Assembly (NCBI GenBank): GCA_025960445.1
Contig: JAICIT010000003.1
Location: 1-21,256, forward strand
From: Bradyrhizobium sp.
GTDB lineage: Bacteria; Pseudomonadota; Alphaproteobacteria; Rhizobiales; Xanthobacteraceae
DNA: 21,256 nucleotides
Reading direction: 5' to 3'
A model generated the notes under the pieces. The model ran no database searches. It was not told where the DNA came from and saw only the letters and a program-made list of their open reading frames with translations. The position numbers and the translations under genes are program-made. Shown one piece after another: positions 1 through 7,244 of this stretch (positions are counted from its first letter, which is position 1; the number at the start of each line of letters is the position of its first letter).

Positions 1-75
1 CGCGGTGCGTCGGTGGATTGGCGAGACCGAGCAATCTCTCGGCTTGCCCCCAGCGCGCTAGAATGCCGGAATATC

Positions 76-543
76 ATGACTGAAATTTCCGCTGTTACTA
101 TTCGGCGTGCCTGTCGTGACGACGTCGGAGCTATTGTTGCGATGTTGGCTGACGATCCGCTCGGCAGCGGACGCGAGCGGATTGGGCAGCCGCTGCCATC
201 GTCATATTTCCGCGCCTTCGAAGCCGTCGAGAATGATCCCAACATTGAGCTGGTGGTCGCGGAGCAGGGCGGCATCGTCGTCGGGTGCCTGCAGCTTTGT
301 ATCCTGGCTGGCTTGAGTTCTCAGGGTGCCTCGCGCGCGCTGGTCGAGGACGTTCGCGTTGCCCGTCATTGCCGTAGCCACGGCATCGGCCAGCAGATGC
401 TGCAATGGGCCATCACTGAAGCGCGCGCGAGGGGCTGCAGGTTGATCGAGCTGCTCACGCACAACACTCGTATGGATGCGCAACGCTTTTACAAGCGGCT
501 GGGATTTCAGGCGAGCCACGTCGGGATGACTATACGATTTTGA
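76..543 (+). CDS. GNAT family N-acetyltransferase
   Basis: This 155-aa protein probably transfers an acetyl group from acetyl-CoA to an amine; the substrate cannot be told from sequence. The acetyl-CoA motif A is visible at about residues 91-109 (EDVRVARHCRSHGIGQQML), where the R-S-H-G-I-G run fits the pyrophosphate-binding Q/R-x-x-G-x-G/A loop. Motif B follows at about 127-144 with the usual FYKRLGF ending. The ATG at 76 was chosen because the family's first strand (VTIRRACRDDV) starts just after it; an in-frame start at 13 would add an unrelated 21-residue arginine-rich stretch. The length is normal for a single GNAT domain. It stands alone on the plus strand, and the next gene begins 172 bases further on, so there is no operon context to suggest a substrate. 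Confidence 0.85.
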   Translation: MTEISAVTIRRACRDDVGAIVAMLADDPLGSGRERIGQPLPSSYFRAFEAVENDPNIELVVAEQGGIVVGCLQLCILAGLSSQGASRALVEDVRVARHCRSHGIGQQMLQWAITEARARGCRLIELLTHNTRMDAQRFYKRLGFQASHVGMTIRF

Positions 544-657
544 GTCTTTACTGGCGGACACCGGCCGGATCGCCTTGTGATGATTGCGAAATCCGATTCG
601 CGAATCTTTCCGGATAGCGCGCGGTAAACCAATCGGCATCACGCATTTTTTGTGAGT

Positions 658-682
658 GGAACCATCGCGACACCATCACGTA
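658..682 (+). promoter_or_regulatory. Possible EcfG-type stress promoter
   Basis: GGAAC at 658-662 is followed after exactly 16 bases by CGTA at 679-682. The alphaproteobacterial general stress sigma factor EcfG recognises GGAAC-N16/17-CGTT, so this differs at one position. It lies about 35 bases before the start of the small gene at 716, a sensible distance for a promoter. A match this short can arise by chance in GC-rich DNA, so this is a weak call. Confidence 0.25.
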
Positions 683-715
683 TCCGGTCCGGCCTTGGGA
701 GACTTGGGACGGCAG

Positions 716-940
716 ATGAAAAATTATTCTATTGTCAGGATCGGGGACGCGTACGTCATTCAAGCAGATGAAAAAGGCATCCTGAAACTCGCCAGCAGGC
801 GCCGAGCGGCCCGGCTCGTCAGCGAAGCTGCGGAATTACTGGTATCGCGGCCCGTGATGCCCATTTGCGAACAAGCGCCGCCAACCGGGCAATCGCAGGC
901 AGTCCCCGGGATCAAAGCTGATCGCCTCGAACTTCCTTGA
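716..940 (+). CDS. Conserved small hypothetical protein (74 aa)
   Basis: The function is unknown. The N-terminal half reads MKNYSIVRIGDAYVIQADEK followed by a basic helix with an R-R-R-A-A-R-L-V core and EAAELL; it resembles short Bradyrhizobium proteins that I recall only as hypotheticals. The second half is proline-rich and probably disordered. The ATG at 716 was preferred over an in-frame start at 656 because the earlier residues (HHHV, glycine-rich) look like translated upstream DNA, and GGGACGG precedes the ATG at a workable distance. There is no signal peptide, membrane segment or cysteine pair. It ends 79 bases before serC, but the serC leader RNA lies between, so co-transcription with serC is uncertain. 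Confidence 0.6.
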   Translation: MKNYSIVRIGDAYVIQADEKGILKLASRRRAARLVSEAAELLVSRPVMPICEQAPPTGQSQAVPGIKADRLELP

Positions 941-978
941 CGATTTCAGACGATTCCCCTATGCACCGCGGCGGGACA

Positions 979-1019
979 CCTCCCCCCAACGGGAGGCTTA
1001 CTATCTGGAAGGATAGATC
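979..1019 (+). ncRNA. serC leader RNA (cis-regulatory motif)
   Basis: Two stem-loops sit directly before serC. The first pairs CCTCCC (979-984) with GGGAGG (991-996) around a six-base loop. The second pairs CTATC (1001-1005) with GATAG (1012-1016), and its loop TGGAAG plus the first stem bases contain the serC ribosome binding site GGAAGGA. This matches the described alphaproteobacterial serC motif, a short leader in front of serC-serA operons whose last stem overlaps the ribosome binding site. The effector, if any, is not known to me. The true 5' end may lie somewhat upstream, in the GC-rich stretch from about 968. Confidence 0.75.
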
Positions 1020-2192
1020 ATGACCGCAGCGAAGCCCGCTTCGCGGCCCAATGTGCCGCATTTTTCTTCCGGCCCCTGTGCCAAGCGCCCCGGCTGGAAC
1101 TCCCAAAATCTCAAGGACGCCGCACTCGGCCGTTCACATCGCGCTAAAATCGGCAAGGCCAAGCTCAAGCTTGCGATCGAGCTCACCCGCGAAGTACTGG
1201 AAGTGCCGGCCGGATACAGGATCGGCATCGTACCAGCGTCAGACACCGGCGCGGTCGAAATGGCGCTATGGTCGCTGCTGGGCGCACGCCCGGTCACCAC
1301 GATTGCGTGGGAATCCTTCGGTGAAGGCTGGGTCAGCGATATCGTCAAGGAGCTGCAGCTCAAGGAGTTGACCAGGCTGCACGCCGGCTATGGCGAAATC
1401 CCCGATCTCGGCAAGGCTGATCCTGCTTCGGATATCGTCTTCACCTGGAATGGCACGACCTCGGGCGTTCGCGTTCCCAATGCGGACTGGATCAAGGCCG
1501 ATCGCCAAGGCCTGACCATCTGCGACGCGACTTCGGCCGCTTTCGCCCAGAAGCTCGACTGGCCCAAGCTCGATGTCGTGACCTTCTCCTGGCAAAAGGC
1601 GCTTGGTGGCGAGGCCGCGCACGGCATGCTGGTGCTTTCACCGCGCGCGGTGGCGAGGCTCGAGAGCTACAAGCCTGCATGGCCGCTGCCGAAGATTTTC
1701 CGTATGACCAAGGGCGGCAAGCTCAACGAAGGCATCTTCGAGGGCGAGACCATCAACACGCCTTCGATGCTGTGCGTCGAGGATTATCTCGATGCGCTGA
1801 ACTGGGCGAAGTCGATCGGCGGCCTCAAAGCCCTGATCGCGCGCGCCGACGCCAACGCCAAGGTGCTCGCCGACTGGAAAGCAAGGACGCCCTGGATCGA
1901 TTTCCTGGCCAAGGATCCAGCGATCCGGTCCAACACCTCGGTTTGCCTGAAGGTCGTCGATCCTGCGATCACCGCGCTTAAGGCAGACGCGCAATCCGAG
2001 TTTGCAAAGAAGCTGGTGGCGCTGGTGGAGAAGGAAGGCGCCGGTTACGATTTCGCGCATTATCGCGATGCGCCGGCGGGCCTGCGCATCTGGTGCGGCG
2101 CAACTGTCGAAGCAAGCGACGTTGCATTGCTAACGCAGTGGATCGACTGGGCGTTTGCCGAGACCAAAGCATCGCTTGCAAAGGCTGCGTAA
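1020..2192 (+). CDS. serC: Phosphoserine aminotransferase
   Basis: SerC is a cytoplasmic PLP enzyme that converts 3-phosphohydroxypyruvate and glutamate to O-phosphoserine and 2-oxoglutarate, the second step of serine synthesis. The 390-aa protein fits the alphaproteobacterial/archaeal-type SerC subfamily. The Schiff-base lysine is K193 in [15 protein letters not shown], and D169 in the ICDATSA segment is the likely partner of the PLP ring nitrogen. The N-terminal [13 protein letters not shown] block is the typical phosphate-binding start of the family. The ATG at 1020 has GGAAGGA about seven bases upstream, inside the leader hairpin. serA follows 117 bases downstream on the same strand, so the two are very likely co-transcribed and controlled together by the leader RNA. 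Confidence 0.96.
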   Translation: MTAAKPASRPNVPHFSSGPCAKRPGWNSQNLKDAALGRSHRAKIGKAKLKLAIELTREVLEVPAGYRIGIVPASDTGAVEMALWSLLGARPVTTIAWESFGEGWVSDIVKELQLKELTRLHAGYGEIPDLGKADPASDIVFTWNGTTSGVRVPNADWIKADRQGLTICDATSAAFAQKLDWPKLDVVTFSWQKALGGEAAHGMLVLSPRAVARLESYKPAWPLPKIFRMTKGGKLNEGIFEGETINTPSMLCVEDYLDALNWAKSIGGLKALIARADANAKVLADWKARTPWIDFLAKDPAIRSNTSVCLKVVDPAITALKADAQSEFAKKLVALVEKEGAGYDFAHYRDAPAGLRIWCGATVEASDVALLTQWIDWAFAETKASLAKAA

Positions 2193-2204
2193 GCCTTACT
2201 CCTT

Positions 2205-2233
2205 GCCCTCTCCCGGCGAGACCGGGGGAGGGC
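2205..2233. repeat. REP-like palindrome between serC and serA
   Basis: GCCCTCTCCCGG (2205-2216) pairs with CCGGGGGAGGGC (2222-2233) over 12 base pairs, one of them a G-T wobble, around a five-base loop CGAGA. The composition and the flanking ACTCCTT and CACAGAAATC stretches resemble the short intergenic palindromic repeats that I recall as common in Bradyrhizobium genomes. It starts 12 bases after the serC stop and has no T-run, so it is more likely a REP-type element, possibly protecting serC mRNA or damping read-through, than a classical terminator. There is no second copy in this window, so the repeat status is inferred. Confidence 0.6.
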
Positions 2234-2278
2234 ACAGAAATCAAATCCTGTTTCACCCCAGTCCGGCGCATCGCCGAC

Positions 2279-2295
2279 CCTCCCTTCACGGGAGG
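2279..2295 (+). promoter_or_regulatory. Hairpin covering the serA Shine-Dalgarno region
   Basis: CCTCCC (2279-2284) pairs perfectly with GGGAGG (2290-2295) around loop TTCAC. The 3' arm is the strongest Shine-Dalgarno-like sequence before serA, so the hairpin would hide it. A second, weaker purine stretch, GGAG at 2297-2300, stays free and is better spaced from the ATG at 2310. The stem arms are identical to those of hairpin 1 in the serC leader at 979-996. It may simply be the right end of the intergenic repeat. Confidence 0.5.
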
Positions 2296-2309
2296 TGGAG
2301 AAAAAGCAA

Positions 2310-3899
2310 ATGTCCAAACCCAAAGTTCTCATTTCCGACGCGCTGTCGCCCGCCGCGGTCCAGATTTTCAAGGATCGCGGCATCGAAGTCGATTTTCAGC
2401 CTAACCTTGGAAAGGATAAGGACAAATTGGCCGAGATCATCGGCGGTTACGACGGACTTGCGATCCGTTCGGCCACAAAGGCTACGGCGAAGATCCTGGA
2501 CAAGGCAAAGCGACTGAAGGTGATCGGCCGCGCCGGAATTGGCGTTGACAATGTGGAGATTCCCGCCGCCACGGCGAAGGGCATCATCGTCATGAACACG
2601 CCGTTCGGAAATTCGATCACTACGGCCGAACACGCCATCACGCTGATGCTGGCGCTGGCGCGCGAAATTCCACAGGCCGATGCTTCGACGCAGGCCGGGA
2701 AGTGGGAGAAGAACCGCTTCATGGGAGTCGAGATCACCGCCAAAACTCTGGGCATCATCGGCTGCGGCAATATCGGAGCTATCGTGGCCGATCGCGCGCT
2801 GGGTCTGCGCATGAAGGTGATCGCGTATGATCCGTTCCTGTCGCCAGAACGCGCCAAGGACATCGGCGTGGAAAAGGTGGAGCTCGACGATCTGTTCAAG
2901 CGCGCCGATTTCATCACGCTGCATACGCCGCTGACCGAGAAGACCCGGAACATCATCGACGCCGGCGCTCTTGCCAAAATGAAGCCGGGCGTGCGCATCA
3001 TCAATTGCGCGCGGGGCGGACTTGTGGACGAGCAGGCGCTGGTCAGCGCGTTGGATTCGAAGCATGTCGCGGGCGCGGCGTTCGACGTATTTGTGGAGGA
3101 GCCGGCCACATCAAACGTCCTGTTCGGCCACCCCAATGTGATCTGCACGCCACATCTTGGCGCGGCGACGACGGAGGCGCAGGAGAACGTGGCGCTGCAG
3201 GTAGCCGAGCAGATGTCGGACTATCTTCTGACCGGCGCGATTTCCAACGCCGTTAACTTCCCCTCGATCACTGCGGAAGAAGCTCCGAAGTTGAAGCCAT
3301 TCATTGAGCTGGCCGAAAAGCTCGGCTCTTTCGCGGGCCAGCTCACGGAGACGGGCATATCGAAGGTGCAAATTACGTATGAAGGCCATGTCGCCGAGAT
3401 GAAGATCAAGGCGCTGACCTCGGCCGTGCTTTCCGGCCTGCTGCGGCCGATGCTCGGCGACGTCAACGTGGTCTCCGCTCCGGTGGTCGCCAAAGAGCGG
3501 GGGATGGTGGTGGATGAGATCGTGCGCGCGGCGGAGAGCGACTACGAAAGCCTCATCACTGTCAGCGTCAGGACAGAGCGGCAGGAGCGCTCGGTCTCCG
3601 GAACGGTCTATGCCGATGGCAAGCCCCGGTTGGTCGATATCAAAGGCATCCGCGTCGATGCCGAATTCGGCAAGTCGATGATCTACGTAACCAACGAGGA
3701 CAAGCCCGGCTTCATCGGGCATTTCGCCGGACTGCTCGGCGACGCCAAGATCAACATCGCGACTTTCCATCTCGGGCGCAACAAGCCGGGAGGCGACGCC
3801 ATTGCGCTGGTCGAAGTCGACGGCAAGGTACCGGGCGACGTACTCGCGAAGGTGCAGGCACTGCCTCAGGTCAAACAGGCCAAGGCGCTGGCGTTCTGA
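2310..3899 (+). CDS. serA: D-3-phosphoglycerate dehydrogenase
   Basis: SerA oxidises 3-phosphoglycerate to 3-phosphohydroxypyruvate with NAD+, the committed step of serine synthesis, in the cytoplasm. The 529-aa length marks the long form with an extra regulatory (ASB) domain. Visible parts in order are the substrate domain with GRAGIGVDN near residue 73, the NAD-binding GCGNIG at 151-156, catalytic R235 (NCARGG), E264 (FVEEP) and H282, an intervening domain at about 318-455, and a C-terminal ACT domain from about 457 (YVTNEDKPGFIGHFAGLLGD) that in relatives binds serine for feedback inhibition. The ATG at 2310 is chosen over an in-frame GTG at 2295, which would lie inside the Shine-Dalgarno region; the family start SKPKVLISD follows it. 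It is the second gene of the serC-serA operon. Confidence 0.97.
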   Translation: MSKPKVLISDALSPAAVQIFKDRGIEVDFQPNLGKDKDKLAEIIGGYDGLAIRSATKATAKILDKAKRLKVIGRAGIGVDNVEIPAATAKGIIVMNTPFGNSITTAEHAITLMLALAREIPQADASTQAGKWEKNRFMGVEITAKTLGIIGCGNIGAIVADRALGLRMKVIAYDPFLSPERAKDIGVEKVELDDLFKRADFITLHTPLTEKTRNIIDAGALAKMKPGVRIINCARGGLVDEQALVSALDSKHVAGAAFDVFVEEPATSNVLFGHPNVICTPHLGAATTEAQENVALQVAEQMSDYLLTGAISNAVNFPSITAEEAPKLKPFIELAEKLGSFAGQLTETGISKVQITYEGHVAEMKIKALTSAVLSGLLRPMLGDVNVVSAPVVAKERGMVVDEIVRAAESDYESLITVSVRTERQERSVSGTVYADGKPRLVDIKGIRVDAEFGKSMIYVTNEDKPGFIGHFAGLLGDAKINIATFHLGRNKPGGDAIALVEVDGKVPGDVLAKVQALPQVKQAKALAF

Positions 3900-3905
3900 A
3901 TCCTG

Positions 3906-3940
3906 AACGGTCTGACCGAATCAGAACCGATCAGGCCGTT
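3906..3940. terminator. Shared bidirectional terminator of serA and the ABC operon
   Basis: AACGGTCTGA (3906-3915) pairs with TCAGGCCGTT (3931-3940) over 10 base pairs, one a wobble, around a 15-base loop. It fills the 40-base gap between two converging genes, beginning 7 bases after the serA stop and touching the permease stop codon. The plus strand continues TTTATTCCTT, a weak T-rich tail; the minus strand has none. The placement is the main support. Confidence 0.6.
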
Positions 3941-4845
3941 TATTCCTTCACCGCGCCGGTCAGCGAGGACACATAGTAGTCCACGAACAACGAATAGAAG
4001 ATCGCAACCGGCAGTGAGCCGAGCAGGGAGCCCGCCATCAGCGCCCCCCATTGATAGACATCCCCGGAAACCAGTTCGGTCAGGATCGCGACCGGCACTG
4101 TTTTGTTGGCGCTGCTTTGGATAAACGCGAGCGCGTAGATGAATTCGTTCCAGGACAATGTGAAACTGAAAATGCCGGCCGAAATCAGCCCGGGCACCGC
4201 AAGCGGCAATGTGATCCGCCACAGGATTTGCAAGCGGGTCGCACCGTCAACCAGTGCGCATTCCTCCAATTCGTACGGAATGGATTTGAAGTAGCCGATC
4301 AGCAGCCAGGTGCAGAAAGGCACCAGAAATGTCGGGTACACCAAAATCAGCGCCATCGGGCTGTCGAACAGTCCGAACTGAACCACTACTGTCGCCAACG
4401 GAATGAACAGGATCGACGGCGGCACCAGGTACGCAAGATAGATGCCAAGGCCGACGTAAGGACTGCCCCTGAAGCGCAGCCGTTCTATCGCGTAAGCCGC
4501 GAGCGTGCTTGAAAGCAGCGAAATGAAGGTGGCGCCGATCGCGACCGACATCGTCGTCATCAACCAATGAGGGTAGGCCGTGTCGAAAAGCAGATGCTTG
4601 ACGTGGGCCAATGTCGGGGAGGAGATCCAGAACGGATTGTGCGCCTTGTAATTGAGCAATTCGCCATTCGGCTTGAACGAGGTAATCGCCATCCAGTAGA
4701 ACGGGAACAGCAGGATCAGCACGAAACATGCAAGCGGCAGATAGATCATGACCATCCGCCGCGCTCGCGAATCCCATTCCATGGTGTCGGGTGTTGAGCT
4801 TGCGACGTTGCTGGATTTTGCAGAGCCGACGAGCGCTTCAGTCAT
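3940..4845 (-). CDS. CUT1-type ABC transporter permease (MalG/UgpE-like)
   Basis: This is one of the two inner-membrane subunits of a carbohydrate-type (CUT1) ABC importer. The 301-aa protein has a first membrane segment at about 33-54 and further hydrophobic segments typical of the six-helix MalG fold. The EAA loop that docks the ATPase is at about 194-219 (EECALVDGAT then RITLPLAVPG), with Cys in place of the usual first Ala. The ATG at 4845 was selected over a longer in-frame start at 5037, which would overlap the partner permease by 200 bases. The chosen start has AGGGAGAG ahead of it and overlaps the upstream stop by 8 bases, suggesting translational coupling. It is the last gene of the operon and ends at a shared terminator with serA. 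The substrate cannot be named; sugars, polyols or glycerol phosphate are usual for the family. Confidence 0.9.
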   Translation of the reverse strand: MTEALVGSAKSSNVASSTPDTMEWDSRARRMVMIYLPLACFVLILLFPFYWMAITSFKPNGELLNYKAHNPFWISSPTLAHVKHLLFDTAYPHWLMTTMSVAIGATFISLLSSTLAAYAIERLRFRGSPYVGLGIYLAYLVPPSILFIPLATVVVQFGLFDSPMALILVYPTFLVPFCTWLLIGYFKSIPYELEECALVDGATRLQILWRITLPLAVPGLISAGIFSFTLSWNEFIYALAFIQSSANKTVPVAILTELVSGDVYQWGALMAGSLLGSLPVAIFYSLFVDYYVSSLTGAVKE

Positions 4846-5794
4846 TGCTCTCTCCCTGCTGCCATTTGCGCCGGGCGAGACCGAAATAACTGAACAGGGT
4901 CGCGAACACGAGGAACGGAACCATGGAGACTGCGATAGCCGCGCCCTCGCCGAGCTCGCCGCCGGCGATGCCGCGCTGGAATGCCAATGTCGCGAGCAGA
5001 TGGGTCGAGTTGATCGGACCGCCGCGCGTGATGGCATAGACGAGCTGGAAATCAGTGAAAGTGAAGATGATCGAAAAAGTCATCACGATTGCCAGGATCG
5101 GCAGCATCATCGGCAAGGTGATGTAGCGAAAGCGCTGCCAGGCGGTGGCGCCATCCAGCATCGCCGCCTCGTAGAGCGAAGGCGAAATGGTCTGCAAACC
5201 GGCCAGTAGCGAGATCGCGACAAACGGAATGCCGCGCCAGACGTTGGCGGCGATCAGGGAAAAGCGCGCCGGCCATGGACTGCCGAGGAAATCGATGTTG
5301 GTGCTGCGGACGTGCAGCACGTCTACCAGCAGGTAGGAAATGATCGAGAACTGCGGGTCGTAAATCCACCAGAACGCCAGCGCGGAGAGCACGGTCGGAA
5401 CGATCCAGGGTAGCAGCACGATGGCGCGCAGGATGCTCTTGAACGGAAAATGGTTGTTCAGCAGCAACGCCAGCCAGAAGCCGAGCGCAAATTTTCCGAA
5501 GGTGGCGACGGCCGTATAGAAGATGCTGTAGAACACCGCGCCCCACCACAGTGGATCGCTCAGCAGGTATTGAAAGTTCTCCAGCCCGACAAAGACGCCG
5601 CGGCGGCCGATTGTCGTGTCCGTAAAGGCAAGCCACACACCCAAGCCCAGAGGATAGGTCAGAAAAACCAGCAACAGGCCGATCGCCGGGGTCAGGCAGA
5701 CCACGATCAGGAACGGCTTGTAGTCGAACAACCGGGCCAACCGGCGCGGCTGGTGCTGGATCGCACTTCGGGAAAGCGCGGCGGTGACGGACAT
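4838..5794 (-). CDS. CUT1-type ABC transporter permease (MalF/UgpA-like)
   Basis: This is the partner inner-membrane permease of the carbohydrate-type importer. It has 318 aa. The first membrane segment is at about 28-48, followed by the FTDTTIGRRGVFVGLENF periplasmic loop common in UgpA/MalF-type proteins and a cluster of hydrophobic helices. The EAA loop is clear at 209-232: EAAMLDGATAWQRF, then RYITLPMMLP, with the invariant Gly at 215. Its ATG at 5794 follows the binding-protein TAG with no gap, and I see no strong ribosome binding site, so it probably relies on re-initiation. It overlaps the next permease by 8 bases. Gene order binding protein, permease, permease is the normal CUT1 layout, but the usual ATPase gene is absent from the cluster. 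Confidence 0.92.
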   Translation of the reverse strand: MSVTAALSRSAIQHQPRRLARLFDYKPFLIVVCLTPAIGLLLVFLTYPLGLGVWLAFTDTTIGRRGVFVGLENFQYLLSDPLWWGAVFYSIFYTAVATFGKFALGFWLALLLNNHFPFKSILRAIVLLPWIVPTVLSALAFWWIYDPQFSIISYLLVDVLHVRSTNIDFLGSPWPARFSLIAANVWRGIPFVAISLLAGLQTISPSLYEAAMLDGATAWQRFRYITLPMMLPILAIVMTFSIIFTFTDFQLVYAITRGGPINSTHLLATLAFQRGIAGGELGEGAAIAVSMVPFLVFATLFSYFGLARRKWQQGESND

Positions 5795-7135
5795 CTAACG
5801 GCGGAAGTATCGCTTGGCGCGGCGCTCCGCCTCGGAGGCTGCGGCTTCCGGCGTTGCGGCGTCGGTCGCAACCGAAGCGCACATCTGCACCAGCACGTAA
5901 TCGGCATTGACGGCGCCGCTCGCCGCCGAAATCGGGCCCTTGTAACCGGTCCAATATCTGTTCGCCATTGTGTTCTTGAAGATGCGAACCTTGGGATCAC
6001 CCGACCACACCGCGGCGTCGCCATAGGCGGTGAGCGGATGAGCCCAATAGCCGCTATTGGCGTTGAGCCAGGGCTCGTACTGCTCGCGCTCCATCATGAA
6101 TTGCAGGAAGGCCTTGGCGGCGTTCGGATACTGACTATGCTTGAACACCATCGCGTTCAGCGTCAGCCCTCCCATCGGCGAGCTCTTTGCCAGCCCAGTC
6201 GGCAGGAACTGGTGCTCGGTATCTTCGGCGATTGCTGCTGTTGCGGGGTCCTTCTTCAGGGAGAAATAAAGCGATACGCCATTAGCGGTCAGCGAAATCT
6301 CCTGAGACGAATACGCCCTGTTGTTGCTGACATCGTTCCACGATGGCGTGCCCGCAATCATGGTCGGATAGAGCTGCTTCAGATAGTTCAGAGCCGCAAT
6401 GGTTTCCTTGCTGTTGATGATGACGTTGCCTTCCTCATCGAGGAGCGAAGCGTTATGCGACCACAATATCCAGTTCGCGAACCCGTTGCCGTCGCCCACG
6501 GCGTTGCCGAGCGCGAACCCCGCCGGCTTGCCGGCCTTCTGCAGCTTTTGGCAAAGGTCCAGAAAACCCGCATGATCGTCCGGCACTTTTTCGAATCCGG
6601 CCGCGTGCACGATTGATTTTCGATACACCAGCGGACCGCTGCTGGCTCCGAAAGGCAATCCGATCCATGCGTTGCTCTTGTAACGCTTGCCGTATTTTTC
6701 GGCGAGGAACATCCAGTTGCCGTAGCGCTTGCCCAGATAGTCGGCCACCTCCGTCAACTCTATGAGCTTGTCGGCGTAGATGTGAGGCGCGTCGGTGAAC
6801 CCGATGATGATGTCCGGACCGGCGCCGCTATTCGAGGTCACCGCAGTCTGCTGATTGATGTCCTCCCAACCCACGAAGTCGACCTTCACCGTCACGCCGG
6901 TCTTCTCGGTGAATCTGGCGGCGTTGGCGCGGAATACATCTTCGTCGGGTTGCACGAAACGGACCGGCCGCAACATGCGAAGGCTCGCGCCCTTTTCAAT
7001 CTCGAACACCGGTGTTGGAACATCAGCGACCTTGATTAGAGACGAGGAGGTTTGAGCCGCTGCGCCGGTCGCCGCCATTGCCGCGGCCGAAACTCCCAAA
7101 GCCAACGCCTCGCGGCGGGTGAATTCGCTGCTCAT
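5795..7135 (-). CDS. Extracellular solute-binding protein, family 1 (Tat signal)
   Basis: This periplasmic binding protein captures substrate for the two permeases downstream. The 446-aa protein opens with a probable twin-arginine signal, FTRREALALG at 5-14, then a hydrophobic stretch and an AAA-Q cleavage site near residue 27, which implies export after folding. The mature part has the family 1 pattern: MLRPVRFVQPDEDVFRANAA, then FTEKTGVTVKVDFVGWEDI, and GPDIIIGFTDAPHIYADKLI. Length agrees with CUT1 binding proteins. GGGGAG lies about seven bases before the ATG. Just upstream is a long palindrome (7202-7243) that could be an operator. The dehydrogenase gene ends 109 bases upstream on the same strand, so the four genes may form one transcript with an internal promoter. 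The ligand is not predictable here. Confidence 0.9.
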   Translation of the reverse strand: MSSEFTRREALALGVSAAAMAATGAAAQTSSSLIKVADVPTPVFEIEKGASLRMLRPVRFVQPDEDVFRANAARFTEKTGVTVKVDFVGWEDINQQTAVTSNSGAGPDIIIGFTDAPHIYADKLIELTEVADYLGKRYGNWMFLAEKYGKRYKSNAWIGLPFGASSGPLVYRKSIVHAAGFEKVPDDHAGFLDLCQKLQKAGKPAGFALGNAVGDGNGFANWILWSHNASLLDEEGNVIINSKETIAALNYLKQLYPTMIAGTPSWNDVSNNRAYSSQEISLTANGVSLYFSLKKDPATAAIAEDTEHQFLPTGLAKSSPMGGLTLNAMVFKHSQYPNAAKAFLQFMMEREQYEPWLNANSGYWAHPLTAYGDAAVWSGDPKVRIFKNTMANRYWTGYKGPISAASGAVNADYVLVQMCASVATDAATPEAAASEAERRAKRYFRR

Positions 7136-7201
7136 GACTTGCTCCCCGGGTTTCTTCCGGCGCTGTTGGCCGGTGCATCGAACGGTTTCGTTCCTATTTG
7201 G

Positions 7202-7243
7202 GCATGATATTTTGGAAATACGGTTTCATATTCCGGATCATGC
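7202..7243. promoter_or_regulatory. Nested palindrome, candidate operator for the ABC genes
   Basis: GCATGAT (7202-7208) is the exact reverse complement of ATCATGC (7237-7243). Inside it, GGAAATA (7214-7220) faces TATTCC (7229-7234) with one bulged base, and GAAA (7215-7218) faces TTTC (7224-7227). There is no T-run on either strand, and it lies 66 bases before the binding-protein start. The A/T-rich GGAAAT/TTTC half-sites recall operators of IclR-like regulators, but no regulator gene is present in the window. Confidence 0.45.
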
Positions 7244-7244
7244 T

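Noticed and set aside
202..642. 146-codon minus-strand frame opposite the acetyltransferase
   Set aside because: Its composition is that of an antisense shadow, and it has no conserved motif.
548..763. Minus-strand reading frame of 71 codons with some protein-like stretches
   Set aside because: It overlaps the start of the better supported 74-aa gene, has no ribosome binding site, and I know no family that it resembles.
3940..5037. Longer permease starting at 5037
   Set aside because: The first 64 residues are a serine/arginine-rich shadow of the partner permease; AGGAGA-like ribosome binding and the 8-base overlap support 4845.
5450..6616. 388-codon plus-strand frame opposite the binding protein and permease
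   Set aside because: The arginine- and glutamine-rich composition is typical of antisense frames in GC-rich DNA; the minus-strand genes have clear family motifs.
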